Source: JALZKA01 sp963715405 (GTDB lineage: Bacteria; Actinomycetota; Thermoleophilia; Solirubrobacterales; 70-9). From it: DNA of 64,000 nucleotides. Below the pieces are notes generated by a model. The model ran no database searches, had not been told where the DNA came from, and worked only from the letters and a program-made list of their open reading frames with translations. Each line of letters begins with the position of its first letter. The stretch's first letter is position 1. This document shows positions 25,116-33,243 of the stretch, in pieces. A program made the position numbers and the translations under genes. The stretch lies in the NCBI GenBank assembly GCA_963715405.1, contig OY970239.1, positions 682,001 through 746,000 on the forward strand, in the 5' to 3' direction.

Positions 25116-25970
25116 TCAGCAGGGCTCGACGCTGAGGTTGGCCGTTCGCTCTCGGCGGCCGACCCGCGCAAGCGGGATCACGTGGCTGACCAGCCGGGGG
25201 TCGGCGCCGTGGAGGTGGACCGCGATCCCGGGCGGATCGTCGCCCATGCGGAGCTTCTCTTCGCGCCGCAGGTCGAGCTCGACCTGCTGGTGGCATGACG
25301 GGCAGATGAAGACAGGGACGCGCCCGATCTGTGCCGTCGCGGCGCGGTGAATGTGCCCCGAGACGATCAGCTCGGGAGCCAGTCCTCGGCTGAATAGCTC
25401 CGAGAGCGCGTCGCGATCCTCCTGCGCGAGCCCGATCCGGTCGAACTCGTCGAGGCCCACGCCCACAGGCGCGTGGTGCATGGCGAGGATCGCCGGCCGC
25501 TCGGCGGTTGCCGATAGCTCGGCCTCGATCCATCCGATCCGCTCCCGGCCGAGCGCTCCGCCCGGCTCGCGCTCGATTGACGTGTCCGCGTTCACGACGC
25601 GAACCGGGCCGCAGTCCACCGCGTAGTCGAGGAACTCTCCCGCGGCGGCTATTCCCGTATGGTCTTTGAACGCAGCGCGGAGGTTCTCGCGGCGGTCGTG
25701 GTTGCCGGGGATGGGGTGGACGGGCATCTTGAGCGGCGAGAGCAGCTCGTGGACCAGCTCGTACTCCTCTGAAGCGCCGTCATGCGTGAGGTCGCCGGTG
25801 AGGAGCACGGCGACGGGCTCGGGATCGATCCGCGCGACCCCGGCGACCGCCTGCTCAAGCGCCCGCACAGTATCCGTGTGCTCGGCGCCCACTCCCACAT
25901 GCGGGTCAGAGATCTGCGCAATGGTCGTTAGCAAAGCGTGAGGTGCCTGGCACCTTGCAGAGACGCTCAT
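25116..25970 (-). CDS. CpdA-type class III metallophosphodiesterase
   Basis: Protein of 284 residues with the complete calcineurin-like metal set: ISDPHVG (DxH), LLTGDLTHDG (GD), PIPGNHDRRE (GNHD), LAMHHAPVG (H) and SGHIHRA (GHxH). Such enzymes hydrolyse 3',5'-cyclic nucleotides or related phosphodiesters. The annotated ATG at 25970 overlaps the amidase stop by ATGA, but the first 14 residues include the translation of a 15-base palindrome (25941-25955). An internal start at the TTG preceding TTIAQISDPHVG (about 25934) is plausible. The C-terminal 40 residues (CHQQVELDLRREE onwards) are less conserved in the family. Substrate not proven. Confidence 0.82.
   Translation of the reverse strand: MSVSARCQAPHALLTTIAQISDPHVGVGAEHTDTVRALEQAVAGVARIDPEPVAVLLTGDLTHDGASEEYELVHELLSPLKMPVHPIPGNHDRRENLRAAFKDHTGIAAAGEFLDYAVDCGPVRVVNADTSIEREPGGALGRERIGWIEAELSATAERPAILAMHHAPVGVGLDEFDRIGLAQEDRDALSELFSRGLAPELIVSGHIHRAATAQIGRVPVFICPSCHQQVELDLRREEKLRMGDDPPGIAVHLHGADPRLVSHVIPLARVGRRERTANLSVEPC
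25941..25955. repeat. 15-base palindrome agGTGCCtGGCACct
   Basis: Arms aggtgcc and ggcacct meet around a single T. It lies at the 5' end of the phosphodiesterase gene. It has the form of dispersed palindromic repeats seen in several bacterial genomes, but only one copy is visible in this window. Confidence 0.5.
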
Positions 25971-27370
25971 GACACCGGTGGGCGCTTGTCGGCCCAGGGC
26001 TGCTCGCCCTCGAGCTGCGCGGCCAGCGAGAGCAGCGTCACCTCGTCGTTCGGCCGGCCGACGAGTTGCACCGCGAGGGGCATGCCGCGCTTCGAAAAGC
26101 CGATCGGGACCGAGGCGGCCGGATTTCCGAGGTGATTCCAGGGACCTGTGTAGGGATAGGTGCGCGACATGCCGGTGACGGTGCGGACCGCGCCCTGCCC
26201 AGCCCAGCGCCCGACCTCGACCGCCGGTTCTCCCGTCACCGGCATGACGAGGACGTCGTACCGGTCGAACAAAGACAGGATCCGGCGGGCGTCCCTACCC
26301 TCGCCCCGCCGGGCACGCCTGACGATCCGCCCGCCGCTGAGGCGGCCGAGCTTCGCAAAGCCGTGTGTGCGATCCTCGAGCCGGTCTTGATGGGGCACAT
26401 GGTCGTAGTCCACCTTGATCCCGTGGAGGAACCGCGGCGTGAAGTTGTTTCCGATCAGGCCCCAATCCGGATCGTCCCTGGAGACCGTGTGCCCCAGGCG
26501 GGCGAGGAGCGAGGCGGTGTCCTCAACTCCCTGGGCGACCTCATCCGTGAGCTTGACCGGAGCAGCGAGACGCGGCGGCTTTGTCGACCAGGCGATCCGC
26601 AAGCGTCGAGGCTTGGCATGTGAAGCCTCGACGAACGAGTGGTCGGGCGGGGGCGGGCCGCCCGGCACGCCTCCATGGCAGACGTCGAGCCACAGCGCCG
26701 TGTCCTCGACCGTGCGCGTGAGCGAGCCCGTGACCGAGAGGCCGTGCCAGTGCTCGCGCGCCGGAGCGAGCGAGATGCGGTCGCGCTGAGGCTTGAGGCC
26801 GAAGAGCCCGCAGAGCGCGGCCGGGATGCGGATCGAGCCGCCGCCGTCCGAGGCGGTCGCGCCTGCGCAGAGCCCTGCGGCCGTTGCCGCCGCCGAGCCG
26901 CCGCTCGACCCGCCCGGCGTCCGCGATGTGTCCCATGGGTTCCGCGTGATCCCCCACGCTTCGGTCTCGGTGAAGCCGCAGATCGCGAGCTCGGGCAGGT
27001 TCGTCTTGCCGAGGACGATCGCGCCGGCAGCCCGCAGGCGCCGCACCATCTCGCCGTCGGCTTTGGCGGGCTCTGAGAAGCCGTTGGTTCCCCAGGTCGT
27101 GACCTCGCCTTCGAGGTTCTCCGTGTCCTTGACCGCGATCGGAACACCGGCGAGCGGCATCTCATCGCCCTCGTTGGCAGCGAGCCGCTCTTCGATCCCC
27201 TTCGCGTCCTCGTGCGCGCGGTCGGCGAGGACGACGCGGTATGCGTTCAGCTCGGGGTCGAAACGCTCGATCCGGTCGAGGTAGACATCGACCAGCTCGG
27301 TCGGGGTGACGTCGCCGGCGCGCACCATCTCCGCCTGGCGGGCGACCCCCGCGAACGCCACGTCGCTCAT
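25967..27370 (-). CDS. amidase signature family enzyme
   Basis: Protein of 467 residues. The Ser-cisSer-Lys triad context is visible: Lys in PIAVKDTENLEG (about 85), the Gly/Ser-rich signature GGSSGGSAAATAAG (about 153-168) and the nucleophile region SDGGGSIRIPAALCGLFGLKP (about 174-194). The N-terminus has the usual ELVDVYLDRIERFDPELNAY helix. It would hydrolyse amide bonds; the substrate is unknown (related proteins include glutamyl-tRNA amidotransferase A, fatty-acid amide and aryl-amide hydrolases). No GatB/GatC neighbours are present, so it is not gatA. It is coupled to the phosphodiesterase by ATGA, and has a 10-base inverted repeat upstream (27388-27433). Confidence 0.85.
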   Translation of the reverse strand: MSDVAFAGVARQAEMVRAGDVTPTELVDVYLDRIERFDPELNAYRVVLADRAHEDAKGIEERLAANEGDEMPLAGVPIAVKDTENLEGEVTTWGTNGFSEPAKADGEMVRRLRAAGAIVLGKTNLPELAICGFTETEAWGITRNPWDTSRTPGGSSGGSAAATAAGLCAGATASDGGGSIRIPAALCGLFGLKPQRDRISLAPAREHWHGLSVTGSLTRTVEDTALWLDVCHGGVPGGPPPPDHSFVEASHAKPRRLRIAWSTKPPRLAAPVKLTDEVAQGVEDTASLLARLGHTVSRDDPDWGLIGNNFTPRFLHGIKVDYDHVPHQDRLEDRTHGFAKLGRLSGGRIVRRARRGEGRDARRILSLFDRYDVLVMPVTGEPAVEVGRWAGQGAVRTVTGMSRTYPYTGPWNHLGNPAASVPIGFSKRGMPLAVQLVGRPNDEVTLLSLAAQLEGEQPWADKRPPVS

Positions 27371-27387
27371 TGAGCCGCCAGCCTATG

Positions 27388-27433
27388 CGAACGTCCCGCA
27401 CCATCCCCTATATGGGCCATTGTGGGACGTTCG
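27388..27433. promoter_or_regulatory. inverted repeat upstream of the amidase gene
   Basis: Perfect 10-base arms cgaacgtccc (27388-27397) and gggacgttcg (27424-27433) around 26 bases, in the 70-base gap between the SDR stop and the amidase start on the minus strand. Operator and terminator readings are both possible. Confidence 0.4.
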
Positions 27434-27440
27434 GCGGCGA

Positions 27441-28145
27441 TCAGGTCGGCTGCGCTGTGGGGCGGATCAGCATCTCGTTCACGTCGACGTGCTCGGGCTG
27501 GGATAGCGCGTACATGACGGCGTTCGCGATGTCCTCGTCTGAGAGCGCGTTCTCCGGCCGGTTGTCGAAGAACGGCGTATCGACCATCCCGGGCTCGATC
27601 AGGGTGACGCGGATGCGGTGGTTCTCGTGCGTCTGGCGGAGCTCCTGGCGAAGCGCCTCGCCCATCGCGGTGACCGACCACTTCGTCGCCGAATAAAGCG
27701 AGCCCGGCAGCGCGCGGCGGCCCGCGACCGAGCTGGTGATCACGAAGTGACCCGTCTCCTTTTCGAGCAGGTGTGGCAGGGTCGCGCGGATGGAATAGGC
27801 GACGCCGAGCACGTTCGTCAAGACCATCGAGCGCCACTGCTCGGGCGACTCCTCGAGAAACCCACGGGCGGCGCCGAAGCCGGCGTTGGCGAAGACGGCG
27901 TCGAAGCCGCCGAACGCGTCAATCGCCTTGGCGACGAGGTTCTCGCAATCCTCCCACTCGGTCACGTCGCAGCGGACGGCAATCGCCTTGCCGGCGCCGC
28001 CGAGCTCGGACGCCAGCTCTGCGAGCTTGTCCTCCGACCGGGCGCCCAGGACGAGGCGGTATCCGGCCTCCGCGGCGTGGCGGGCGGTTTGCGCACCGAT
28101 GCCCGTCGAGGCGCCGGTGATGATCAAGACGGGTTCTTCGGCCAT
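27441..28145 (-). CDS. short-chain dehydrogenase/reductase (classical SDR)
   Basis: Protein of 234 residues from ATG 28145. It has the Rossmann motif ITGASTGIGAQTARH (TGxxxGxG) and NAG motif VFANAGFG. The catalytic Ser is in FVITSSVAGRRA and the YSATK pair in the Tyr-Lys position. After them come EPGMVDTPFF and a C-terminal segment. It would oxidise or reduce an alcohol or ketone using NAD(P)H, with an Arg-rich turn (LGARSEDKL) favouring NADP. An upstream in-frame extension to 28331 has no start support. It is divergent from the small ABM-like gene at 28203. Confidence 0.85.
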   Translation of the reverse strand: MAEEPVLIITGASTGIGAQTARHAAEAGYRLVLGARSEDKLAELASELGGAGKAIAVRCDVTEWEDCENLVAKAIDAFGGFDAVFANAGFGAARGFLEESPEQWRSMVLTNVLGVAYSIRATLPHLLEKETGHFVITSSVAGRRALPGSLYSATKWSVTAMGEALRQELRQTHENHRIRVTLIEPGMVDTPFFDNRPENALSDEDIANAVMYALSQPEHVDVNEMLIRPTAQPT

Positions 28146-28202
28146 GCGGTTGAACGTAGCGCGGTATAGGGTCCGCTGGATCACCAACCGGAAAGGGGAC
28201 CT

Positions 28203-28490
28203 ATGTCTTACGTAAGGGTTGTGAGGTTCGAGGATGTGACCGAGGAGCGTCTCGCCGGGCTGCGGCAGCGGATTGATGAAGCGACGGGGCCGCCGGAGGG
28301 CGTAACCGCGACCGGCGTCCAGTTCAACCACGACGCCGACCAGAAGACCATGGTCGTCATTCAGAAGTTCGCCTCGATGGACGACTTGAGATCGAGCGAA
28401 GAAGCGTTCGAGAGCATGGATCCCGAGCGGACTCCCGGCACCCGGGTCTCGGTGGACCGCTGCGAGGTCATTGGCGAGATCGAGGGCTGA
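28203..28490 (+). CDS. small ABM-like (antibiotic-biosynthesis-monooxygenase-like) protein
   Basis: Protein of 95 residues (MSYVRVVRFEDVTEERLAGL ... VDRCEVIGEIEG). The sequence fits the ferredoxin-like beta-alpha-beta fold of the ABM/Dabb superfamily, with a central MVVIQKFASMDDLRSSEEAF strand and helix. No heme or catalytic residue can be claimed. A good Shine-Dalgarno, ggaaagggg, lies seven bases before the ATG. It is divergent from the SDR. Function unknown. Confidence 0.65.
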   Translation: MSYVRVVRFEDVTEERLAGLRQRIDEATGPPEGVTATGVQFNHDADQKTMVVIQKFASMDDLRSSEEAFESMDPERTPGTRVSVDRCEVIGEIEG

Positions 28491-28542
28491 GCGCTCCGGC
28501 AGCGTTACCGGGGGCTAGGCCCCTGCGATAATTCGGGGTGGC

Positions 28543-28971
28543 GTGGACCCCGATAAAAAGCGAAAGATCCGCCTCGTCGTCGCGCTGAGCGTGGCGGTGC
28601 TCCTGGCGACGGCGCTGGTCTATACGTCGTTCTCGGCTTCAACCGAGGCGCGCTCGCCCTCCGAGCTCTTGGCCGAGGCGCCCGCGGGCTCGGTCGAGGC
28701 CTATGGCAAGGTCGTGACCGAGGAGACGCTGCCCGACGGGTCGCGCGAGTTCGTGATCGCCGATCCGGAGGACGCGTCGAAGACAGTGCCGGTCGAATAC
28801 GAGGGGCAGGTTCCCGATCCCTTCCGGGAAGGACGCGACGTGATCGTCACGGGCCAGATGGTCGACGGCACCCTCGTCGCCGAGAAGGACAGCCTGATCA
28901 CGAAGTGCCCGTCCAAGTTCTCAGATGAGGCGGAAGACGATCCGAACATCGTGATCGACGAATCGCTTTGA
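28543..28971 (+). CDS. ccmE: CcmE heme chaperone, Cys-type
   Basis: Protein of 142 residues, with GTG start. One N-terminal membrane anchor (IRLVVALSVAVLLATALVYTSF) precedes an OB-fold domain with VEAYGKVV, FVIADPEDASKTVPVEY and VIVTGQMVDGTLVAEKDSLIT. CcmE binds heme on the outer face of the membrane and hands it to CcmF. The classical heme-binding His is replaced: the site reads KCPSKF (Cys122, Phe126), so this is the Cys variant, and the usual Tyr four residues on is Phe. It overlaps ccmF by three bases (TTG start inside the TGA context at 28968-28971), which argues for tight coupling. Confidence 0.85.
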   Translation: MDPDKKRKIRLVVALSVAVLLATALVYTSFSASTEARSPSELLAEAPAGSVEAYGKVVTEETLPDGSREFVIADPEDASKTVPVEYEGQVPDPFREGRDVIVTGQMVDGTLVAEKDSLITKCPSKFSDEAEDDPNIVIDESL

Positions 28972-31211
28972 GCGAGCTTTCCATTGACGCGGGGCTCGCA
29001 TGCCTCGTCGGCGCGTTCGCCGCCTTCGTTTACGGCGCCGGCGCCTCGATCTGGGGCGGGCGCTCCGCTGATAGGCGCTGGGTCGACTCGGCGCGTCGCG
29101 GCGTCTATGCGGCGGCCATCCTGCTGACGCTCTGCGTCGTCGTCCTCGAAGCGGCGTTCCTTCGCTCGGACTTCTCGCTCGCGCTCGTTGCCGACCACTC
29201 CTCGACGACGACGCCGACCCTCTACAAGATGACCGCGCTGTGGGGGAGCCAGGGTGGCTCGCTCCTGCTGTGGGCGTGGGTGCTCTCGATCGCCTCCTCG
29301 GGCGTTCTCTTCGCCACCCGCTACAAGCATCGCGAGGTGGTGCCGTGGGCGACCGCGGTGCTGTGCGGGCTCGGGATCTTCTTCTGCGGCCTGATGCTCC
29401 TGGCGGGAGGCGCAAACCCGTTTGCGCGGCTCAGCCCGGTCCCGCCCGAGGGGCTCGGCCTCAACCCGCTCCTTCGCCACCCGGCGATGGCGATCCACCC
29501 GCCGATGCTGTACTCGGGGTACGTCCTCTTCTCGATCCCGTTCGCCTTTGCGATCGGCGCCCTCGTCGCTCGGCGCCTGGATACGAGCTGGATCCGCTCG
29601 ACCCGGCGATTCGGCCTCCTCGCCTGGATCTTCCTCTCCGTGGGGATCCTCCTCGGAGCGGGGTGGTCCTACGTCGAGCTCGGCTGGGGCGGCTACTGGG
29701 GCTGGGATCCGGTCGAGAACGCCTCGCTCATGCCCTGGCTGGTCGGAACGGCGTTCCTCCACTCGATCATGGTCCAGGAGCGCCGCGGGATGCTCAAGGT
29801 CTGGAACGTCTCGCTGATCTGCGCGACGTTCGCGCTGTGTCTGCTCGGCACCTTCCTCGTCCGCTCGGGGATCCTCCAGTCGATCCACGCCTTCGGCGAG
29901 TCGACGGTGGGAACGCCTCTCCTCGTCTTGATCGCACTGGTCCTCGCGGGCTCGACCGCACTGATCATCTCGCGGCTTTCCGACCTTCGCGCCGAGCGGC
30001 GGGTCGAATCCCTGGCCTCGCGCGAGGCAGTCTTCCTCGTCAACAACGTGCTCCTCGTCGGGCTTGCGGTCGTCGTCTTCTGGGGCACGTTCTTCCCGCT
30101 CATCTCCGAGGCGATCACGGGCGAGCGCTCGACGCTTGCAGCCCCGTGGTTCGACCGCTATGTGACGCCCCTCGCGATCCTCCTCGTCCTGTTCACGGGA
30201 ATCGGGCCTTTGCTCGCGTGGCGCCAGATCAGCGCGGGCCGGGCGCTTCGGCTGTTCGCGCCGCCCCTGGCGTTTGCCGCCGCGGTGCTGGTCGCGCTGG
30301 TCGCGTTCACCGACTCTGCCTCCGAGCCGGGAGCGCTTGTCATGTTCACGTTCGCGGCGTTCGCCTTCGCCGGGCTCGCGGGCGAGTTCATCCGCGGCGC
30401 TTCGGCCCAGCGGGCGCTCTCGGGTGACGGCTGGCTCACCTCGCTCGGCCGCGTTGTGGTGCGCAACCGCCGGCGCTACGGCGGCTACACCGTCCACATC
30501 GGAATCATCCTGGCGTTCGTCTCTATCGCCGCCTCCTCGAGCTTTCAGGAGACCGACGACGTTCGCATGCTGCCGGGAGACTCGGCCACGGTCGGCGACT
30601 ACGAGCTCACCTACGTGCGCCCGACGGCCTACCGCGACCTCGCCGAGGATCGCCTCACCTTCGGTTCGGTCGTCGAGGTGCGCCGCGACGGCGAGCTGGC
30701 CGAGACGCTTGCGCCCAGCCGCAACTTCTACTCGTCGAGCTCGACGGGGACCGTGCGGAGCTTTTTCGAGGGCGAGGCGACCTCGGAGGTGGGCCGCTCG
30801 GGCGGGATCGGCGAGGACTTCTGGACCGCCATGCGGCCAGACCTGACCGAGCCCGAGATCGAGAACTTCATCGCGACCTCCGACCGCAAGATCGACAAGG
30901 CGACGATCCCCGAGGTACTGCCCGACCCCGAGACGCCCGGGGGCGCCCAGGCGATGAGGGGCATCGCCGAGGCGCGCGCGGAGTTTCAGGGACTCGCGAT
31001 CACCAATCTTCAGGAGCGCTACGAGAACGGCGAGATCCCCGTCGACTTCCGCATCAACGTGAACCCGCTGGTGATCTGGATCTGGGTCGGCGGCGCGATC
31101 GGCGTGATCGGCGGGCTGATCGCGGCCTGGCCGACGGCGTCAGCGAAGCGCCGGCGAGTCTCGGACGTGTACGCAGCGCGTCTCGCCAAGGATCTGAGCC
31201 GCGCCTCGTAG
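28968..31211 (+). CDS. ccmF: CcmF cytochrome c heme lyase subunit
   Basis: Protein of 747 residues with about fifteen membrane helices. The defining WWD-type motif is present as GGYWGWDPVENASLMPWL (about 237-254), which binds heme with conserved His residues on the neighbouring loops. Early on, TTPTLYKMTALWGSQGGSLLLW is also conserved. CcmF takes heme from CcmE and links it to the CxxCH of apocytochrome c, with CcmH and CcmI. The C-terminal domain (about 490-680) is an extracytoplasmic beta-rich region followed by a last helix (VIWIWVGGAIGVIGGLI). TTG start; it is 12 bases before the ccmI-like gene. Confidence 0.9.
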   Translation: MSELSIDAGLACLVGAFAAFVYGAGASIWGGRSADRRWVDSARRGVYAAAILLTLCVVVLEAAFLRSDFSLALVADHSSTTTPTLYKMTALWGSQGGSLLLWAWVLSIASSGVLFATRYKHREVVPWATAVLCGLGIFFCGLMLLAGGANPFARLSPVPPEGLGLNPLLRHPAMAIHPPMLYSGYVLFSIPFAFAIGALVARRLDTSWIRSTRRFGLLAWIFLSVGILLGAGWSYVELGWGGYWGWDPVENASLMPWLVGTAFLHSIMVQERRGMLKVWNVSLICATFALCLLGTFLVRSGILQSIHAFGESTVGTPLLVLIALVLAGSTALIISRLSDLRAERRVESLASREAVFLVNNVLLVGLAVVVFWGTFFPLISEAITGERSTLAAPWFDRYVTPLAILLVLFTGIGPLLAWRQISAGRALRLFAPPLAFAAAVLVALVAFTDSASEPGALVMFTFAAFAFAGLAGEFIRGASAQRALSGDGWLTSLGRVVVRNRRRYGGYTVHIGIILAFVSIAASSSFQETDDVRMLPGDSATVGDYELTYVRPTAYRDLAEDRLTFGSVVEVRRDGELAETLAPSRNFYSSSSTGTVRSFFEGEATSEVGRSGGIGEDFWTAMRPDLTEPEIENFIATSDRKIDKATIPEVLPDPETPGGAQAMRGIAEARAEFQGLAITNLQERYENGEIPVDFRINVNPLVIWIWVGGAIGVIGGLIAAWPTASAKRRRVSDVYAARLAKDLSRAS

Positions 31212-31223
31212 CCTCGGCGGCCC

Positions 31224-31505
31224 ATGGAGGTTGCCCTAATCGCGCTGTTTGTGATCGCCGCGGTTGCTCTCTTCGTCTCAGTCCCGCTGCGGCCCGGCGC
31301 AAAGAGCTCCGAGCGGATCGAGGACCCTGAGCGCGCCGAGCTGGAAGCCCGCAAGGAGTCGAAGTACCGCGAGATTCGGGACGCCGAGCTCGATCGCGAG
31401 CAGGGCAAGCTGAGCCAGGCGGACTGGGCGCGAGCGGACGCGGCGCTGCGGCGCGAGGCGATCGAGATCCTGCGCGAGATCGACGCGCTCGATGCCCGCA
31501 AGTAG
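31224..31505 (+). CDS. CcmI-like small membrane protein
   Basis: Protein of 93 residues, with one N-terminal helix (MEVALIALFVIAAVALFVSVPL) followed by a charged helical segment (ELEARKESKYREIRDAELDREQGKLSQADWARADAAL). This pattern, a membrane helix then a cytoplasmic leucine-zipper-like stretch, is that of the first domain of CcmI/CycH. The TPR domain of full CcmI is missing, so it is a short form. Its place 12 bases after ccmF supports a role in recruiting apocytochrome or stabilising the CcmF-CcmH complex. It could equally be a small lineage-specific protein. Confidence 0.6.
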   Translation: MEVALIALFVIAAVALFVSVPLRPGAKSSERIEDPERAELEARKESKYREIRDAELDREQGKLSQADWARADAALRREAIEILREIDALDARK

Positions 31506-31541
31506 CGGGCGCGCCTCCTGAGGCCTCTAGAATCCGCGCCG

Positions 31542-31766
31542 ATGGAACAGATCCTCTCAGTGCTTCAGGTCTTCGTCTCGTTCATCTTGATCATCCTCGT
31601 CTTGCTCCACTCGGGCAAGGACGCGGGTCTGTCGGGCGCTTTCGGCATCGGCGGCGGCGGGAGCGCCTTCGGCGGGGGCTCGCTAGTGGAGCGGAATCTC
31701 GACCGCTGGACGATCTTCTTTGCGATCGTGTTCGCGGCGAACACGCTCGTCCTCCTGAAGCTCTGA
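31542..31766 (+). CDS. secG: preprotein translocase subunit SecG
   Basis: Protein of 74 residues with the two SecG helices: VLQVFVSFILIILVLLHSGKDAGLSGAFG at the start and NLDRWTIFFAIVFAANTLVLL at the end, separated by a Gly-rich loop (GIGGGGSAFGGGS). It stabilises SecYE during export. In many actinobacteria secG sits in other contexts; here it is followed by a short solute-binding lipoprotein, an arrangement I recall from related Thermoleophilia genomes but cannot confirm. Confidence 0.9.
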   Translation: MEQILSVLQVFVSFILIILVLLHSGKDAGLSGAFGIGGGGSAFGGGSLVERNLDRWTIFFAIVFAANTLVLLKL

Positions 31767-31770
31767 GCCC

Positions 31771-32745
31771 TTGATCGTGCGACGCACGCGGCTCGGCCTG
31801 AGCGTCGTGCTCTGCGCTGCGTCGTCGCTCGCGGGTTGCGGCGGGGGTGACGACGAGGGAACGCCGGCGCTGTCGGGAGGCGGGCCACCGGGGGAGGGCG
31901 GCACCCTCGTCTGGGCGGTCGCCGATGGGGTCACGACCGCCGATCCGCTCGGGGCAGCGACCCGCGCCGAGCAGATCGTGACGCGCCAGGTGAACGAGCC
32001 GCTCACCGCGAGGTACAGCGGGCCGTTTGACCCCGAGCAGCGCGTGCCGGGCCTCGCGTCGAAGCCGCGCAGCTCGGGCGGCGACACCGTCTGGACCTTC
32101 AAGCTCAGATCCGGAGTCGTCTTTCAGGACCGGTCGCCGTTCAACTCAGCCGCCGTCCTCGCAAACGCCACGCGATGGCAGACGACCGCGGCCGGCAACG
32201 CAGCCCTGCCCAACCTGATCTCGGTCGACGCTCCGAGCCCCGGCGAGGTCCGCTTCGTGCTCTCGGTGCCGGACCGCTCGTTTCCCAAGACGCTTGCGGA
32301 CCCCCGGCTCGGGATCGTCTCACCCGAGGCGCTCGCGCCGAGCTCGGGTGAGGGGGCCGTGCTCACCCGCCCATCGCAGACGGGCACCGGCGCGTTCGAG
32401 ATCCGGGAGCGCGGCGCAACTCGCACCCTCCTCGCTCGCAACACCACATGGTGGGGCACGGCCGCCAAGATCGACCTCGGCCCGGCCCTCGATCAGATCG
32501 AGCTCCGCGTGACTGAGTCATCGAGCCTGAGGCTCGCCCAGCTTGATGCTGGCGAGGCTCAGCTAGCCGACGAGCTCAACCGCCGGCAAGCCTCGCAGGC
32601 GCAAAGCGATCCGCTCCTCAGTGTGCTCCGCGGGGCCGGCGACTCTTTCTTGGGGGTCGAGCGCTCGGTGCGCGGGGTGGAGAGCGCTCAGGAGATTCCC
32701 TCGCTGCAAAGCGCTTGGCTGACCGGCGTAAACGTCGCCGACTGA
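31771..32745 (+). CDS. short substrate-binding (SBP family 5-like) lipoprotein
   Basis: Protein of 324 residues, TTG start (a GTG lies six bases on). Lipobox LCAASSLAGCGGGD. The body matches oligopeptide/nickel-type solute-binding proteins: LVWAVADGVTTADPL, TRQVNEPL, WTFKLRSGVVFQDRSPFNSAAVLANATRW, VLSVPDRSFPKTLADPRLGIVSP and GTGAFEIRERGATRTLLARN. Typical family members have 500-600 residues, so one C-terminal lobe is missing. The end (VRGVESAQEIPSLQSAWL) appears natural, not frameshifted. No permease genes are nearby. It starts four bases after the secG stop. Confidence 0.7.
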   Translation: MIVRRTRLGLSVVLCAASSLAGCGGGDDEGTPALSGGGPPGEGGTLVWAVADGVTTADPLGAATRAEQIVTRQVNEPLTARYSGPFDPEQRVPGLASKPRSSGGDTVWTFKLRSGVVFQDRSPFNSAAVLANATRWQTTAAGNAALPNLISVDAPSPGEVRFVLSVPDRSFPKTLADPRLGIVSPEALAPSSGEGAVLTRPSQTGTGAFEIRERGATRTLLARNTTWWGTAAKIDLGPALDQIELRVTESSSLRLAQLDAGEAQLADELNRRQASQAQSDPLLSVLRGAGDSFLGVERSVRGVESAQEIPSLQSAWLTGVNVAD

Positions 32746-32804
32746 CGCGCGTGGATCTACACCCCCCTCCTGGGTGGGCTAACGCGCTTGCGTGGGCTAA
32801 GGCG

Positions 32805-33191
32805 TCAGTCGCCCGGGCTGGCGCTGGGTGGCGCGTAGCGGTGGTGGAGGTCGAGCGCGTTGCCGTCGGGGTCTGTGAAGATCGCCTGCAGGCAAACACC
32901 CGAGTCGATCGTGTCGCCGGCGAACTCGACGCCCTTCTCCTCGAGCTCGGCGCGAGCCGCCTCGACGTCGTCGACCCGAAGCGCGACGGGAAACCGGTGC
33001 GGCGAGAACTCGAGCCCGAAGGCGTCGGGCTGCATGAGCGCGATGGTGAGGTTGCCGGTCTCGAACTCACCGGCGGGCATGTCGCCCCAAGTGTGTGAGA
33101 ACTCAAGCCCGAGCGTGTTCTCGTAGAAGTCCCTCGCGCGCTCGAAGTCCTGGACGGGGATGATGATGAAATCCGTCTTTTCGACTTTCAT
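32805..33191 (-). CDS. VOC (glyoxalase/bleomycin-resistance-like) family protein
   Basis: Protein of 128 residues from ATG 33191 (an upstream in-frame GTG/ATG at 33218 is weaker). It has two beta-alpha-beta-beta-beta modules: DFIIIPVQDFERARDFYENTLGLE and ALRVDDVEAARAELEEKGVEF, followed by the typical TDPDGNALDLHHRYAPP, in which His and Asp could bind a metal. The function cannot be read from sequence; relatives include lactoylglutathione lyases, dioxygenases and drug-binding proteins. A good candidate for a cofactor-independent or metal-binding small enzyme. Confidence 0.75.
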   Translation of the reverse strand: MKVEKTDFIIIPVQDFERARDFYENTLGLEFSHTWGDMPAGEFETGNLTIALMQPDAFGLEFSPHRFPVALRVDDVEAARAELEEKGVEFAGDTIDSGVCLQAIFTDPDGNALDLHHRYAPPSASPGD

Positions 33192-33243
33192 GGGGCGATC
33201 GTAGTCCGCCTCAACCATCGCCGGTGGCGTGCCCGTGTCTGAG

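Noticed and set aside
28701..30497. A 598-codon open frame on the minus strand opposite ccmE and ccmF
   Set aside because: Its translation is almost all Arg, Asp, Glu and Gly in a pattern that mirrors the coding strand, with no domain; ccmE and ccmF on the other strand are unmistakable.
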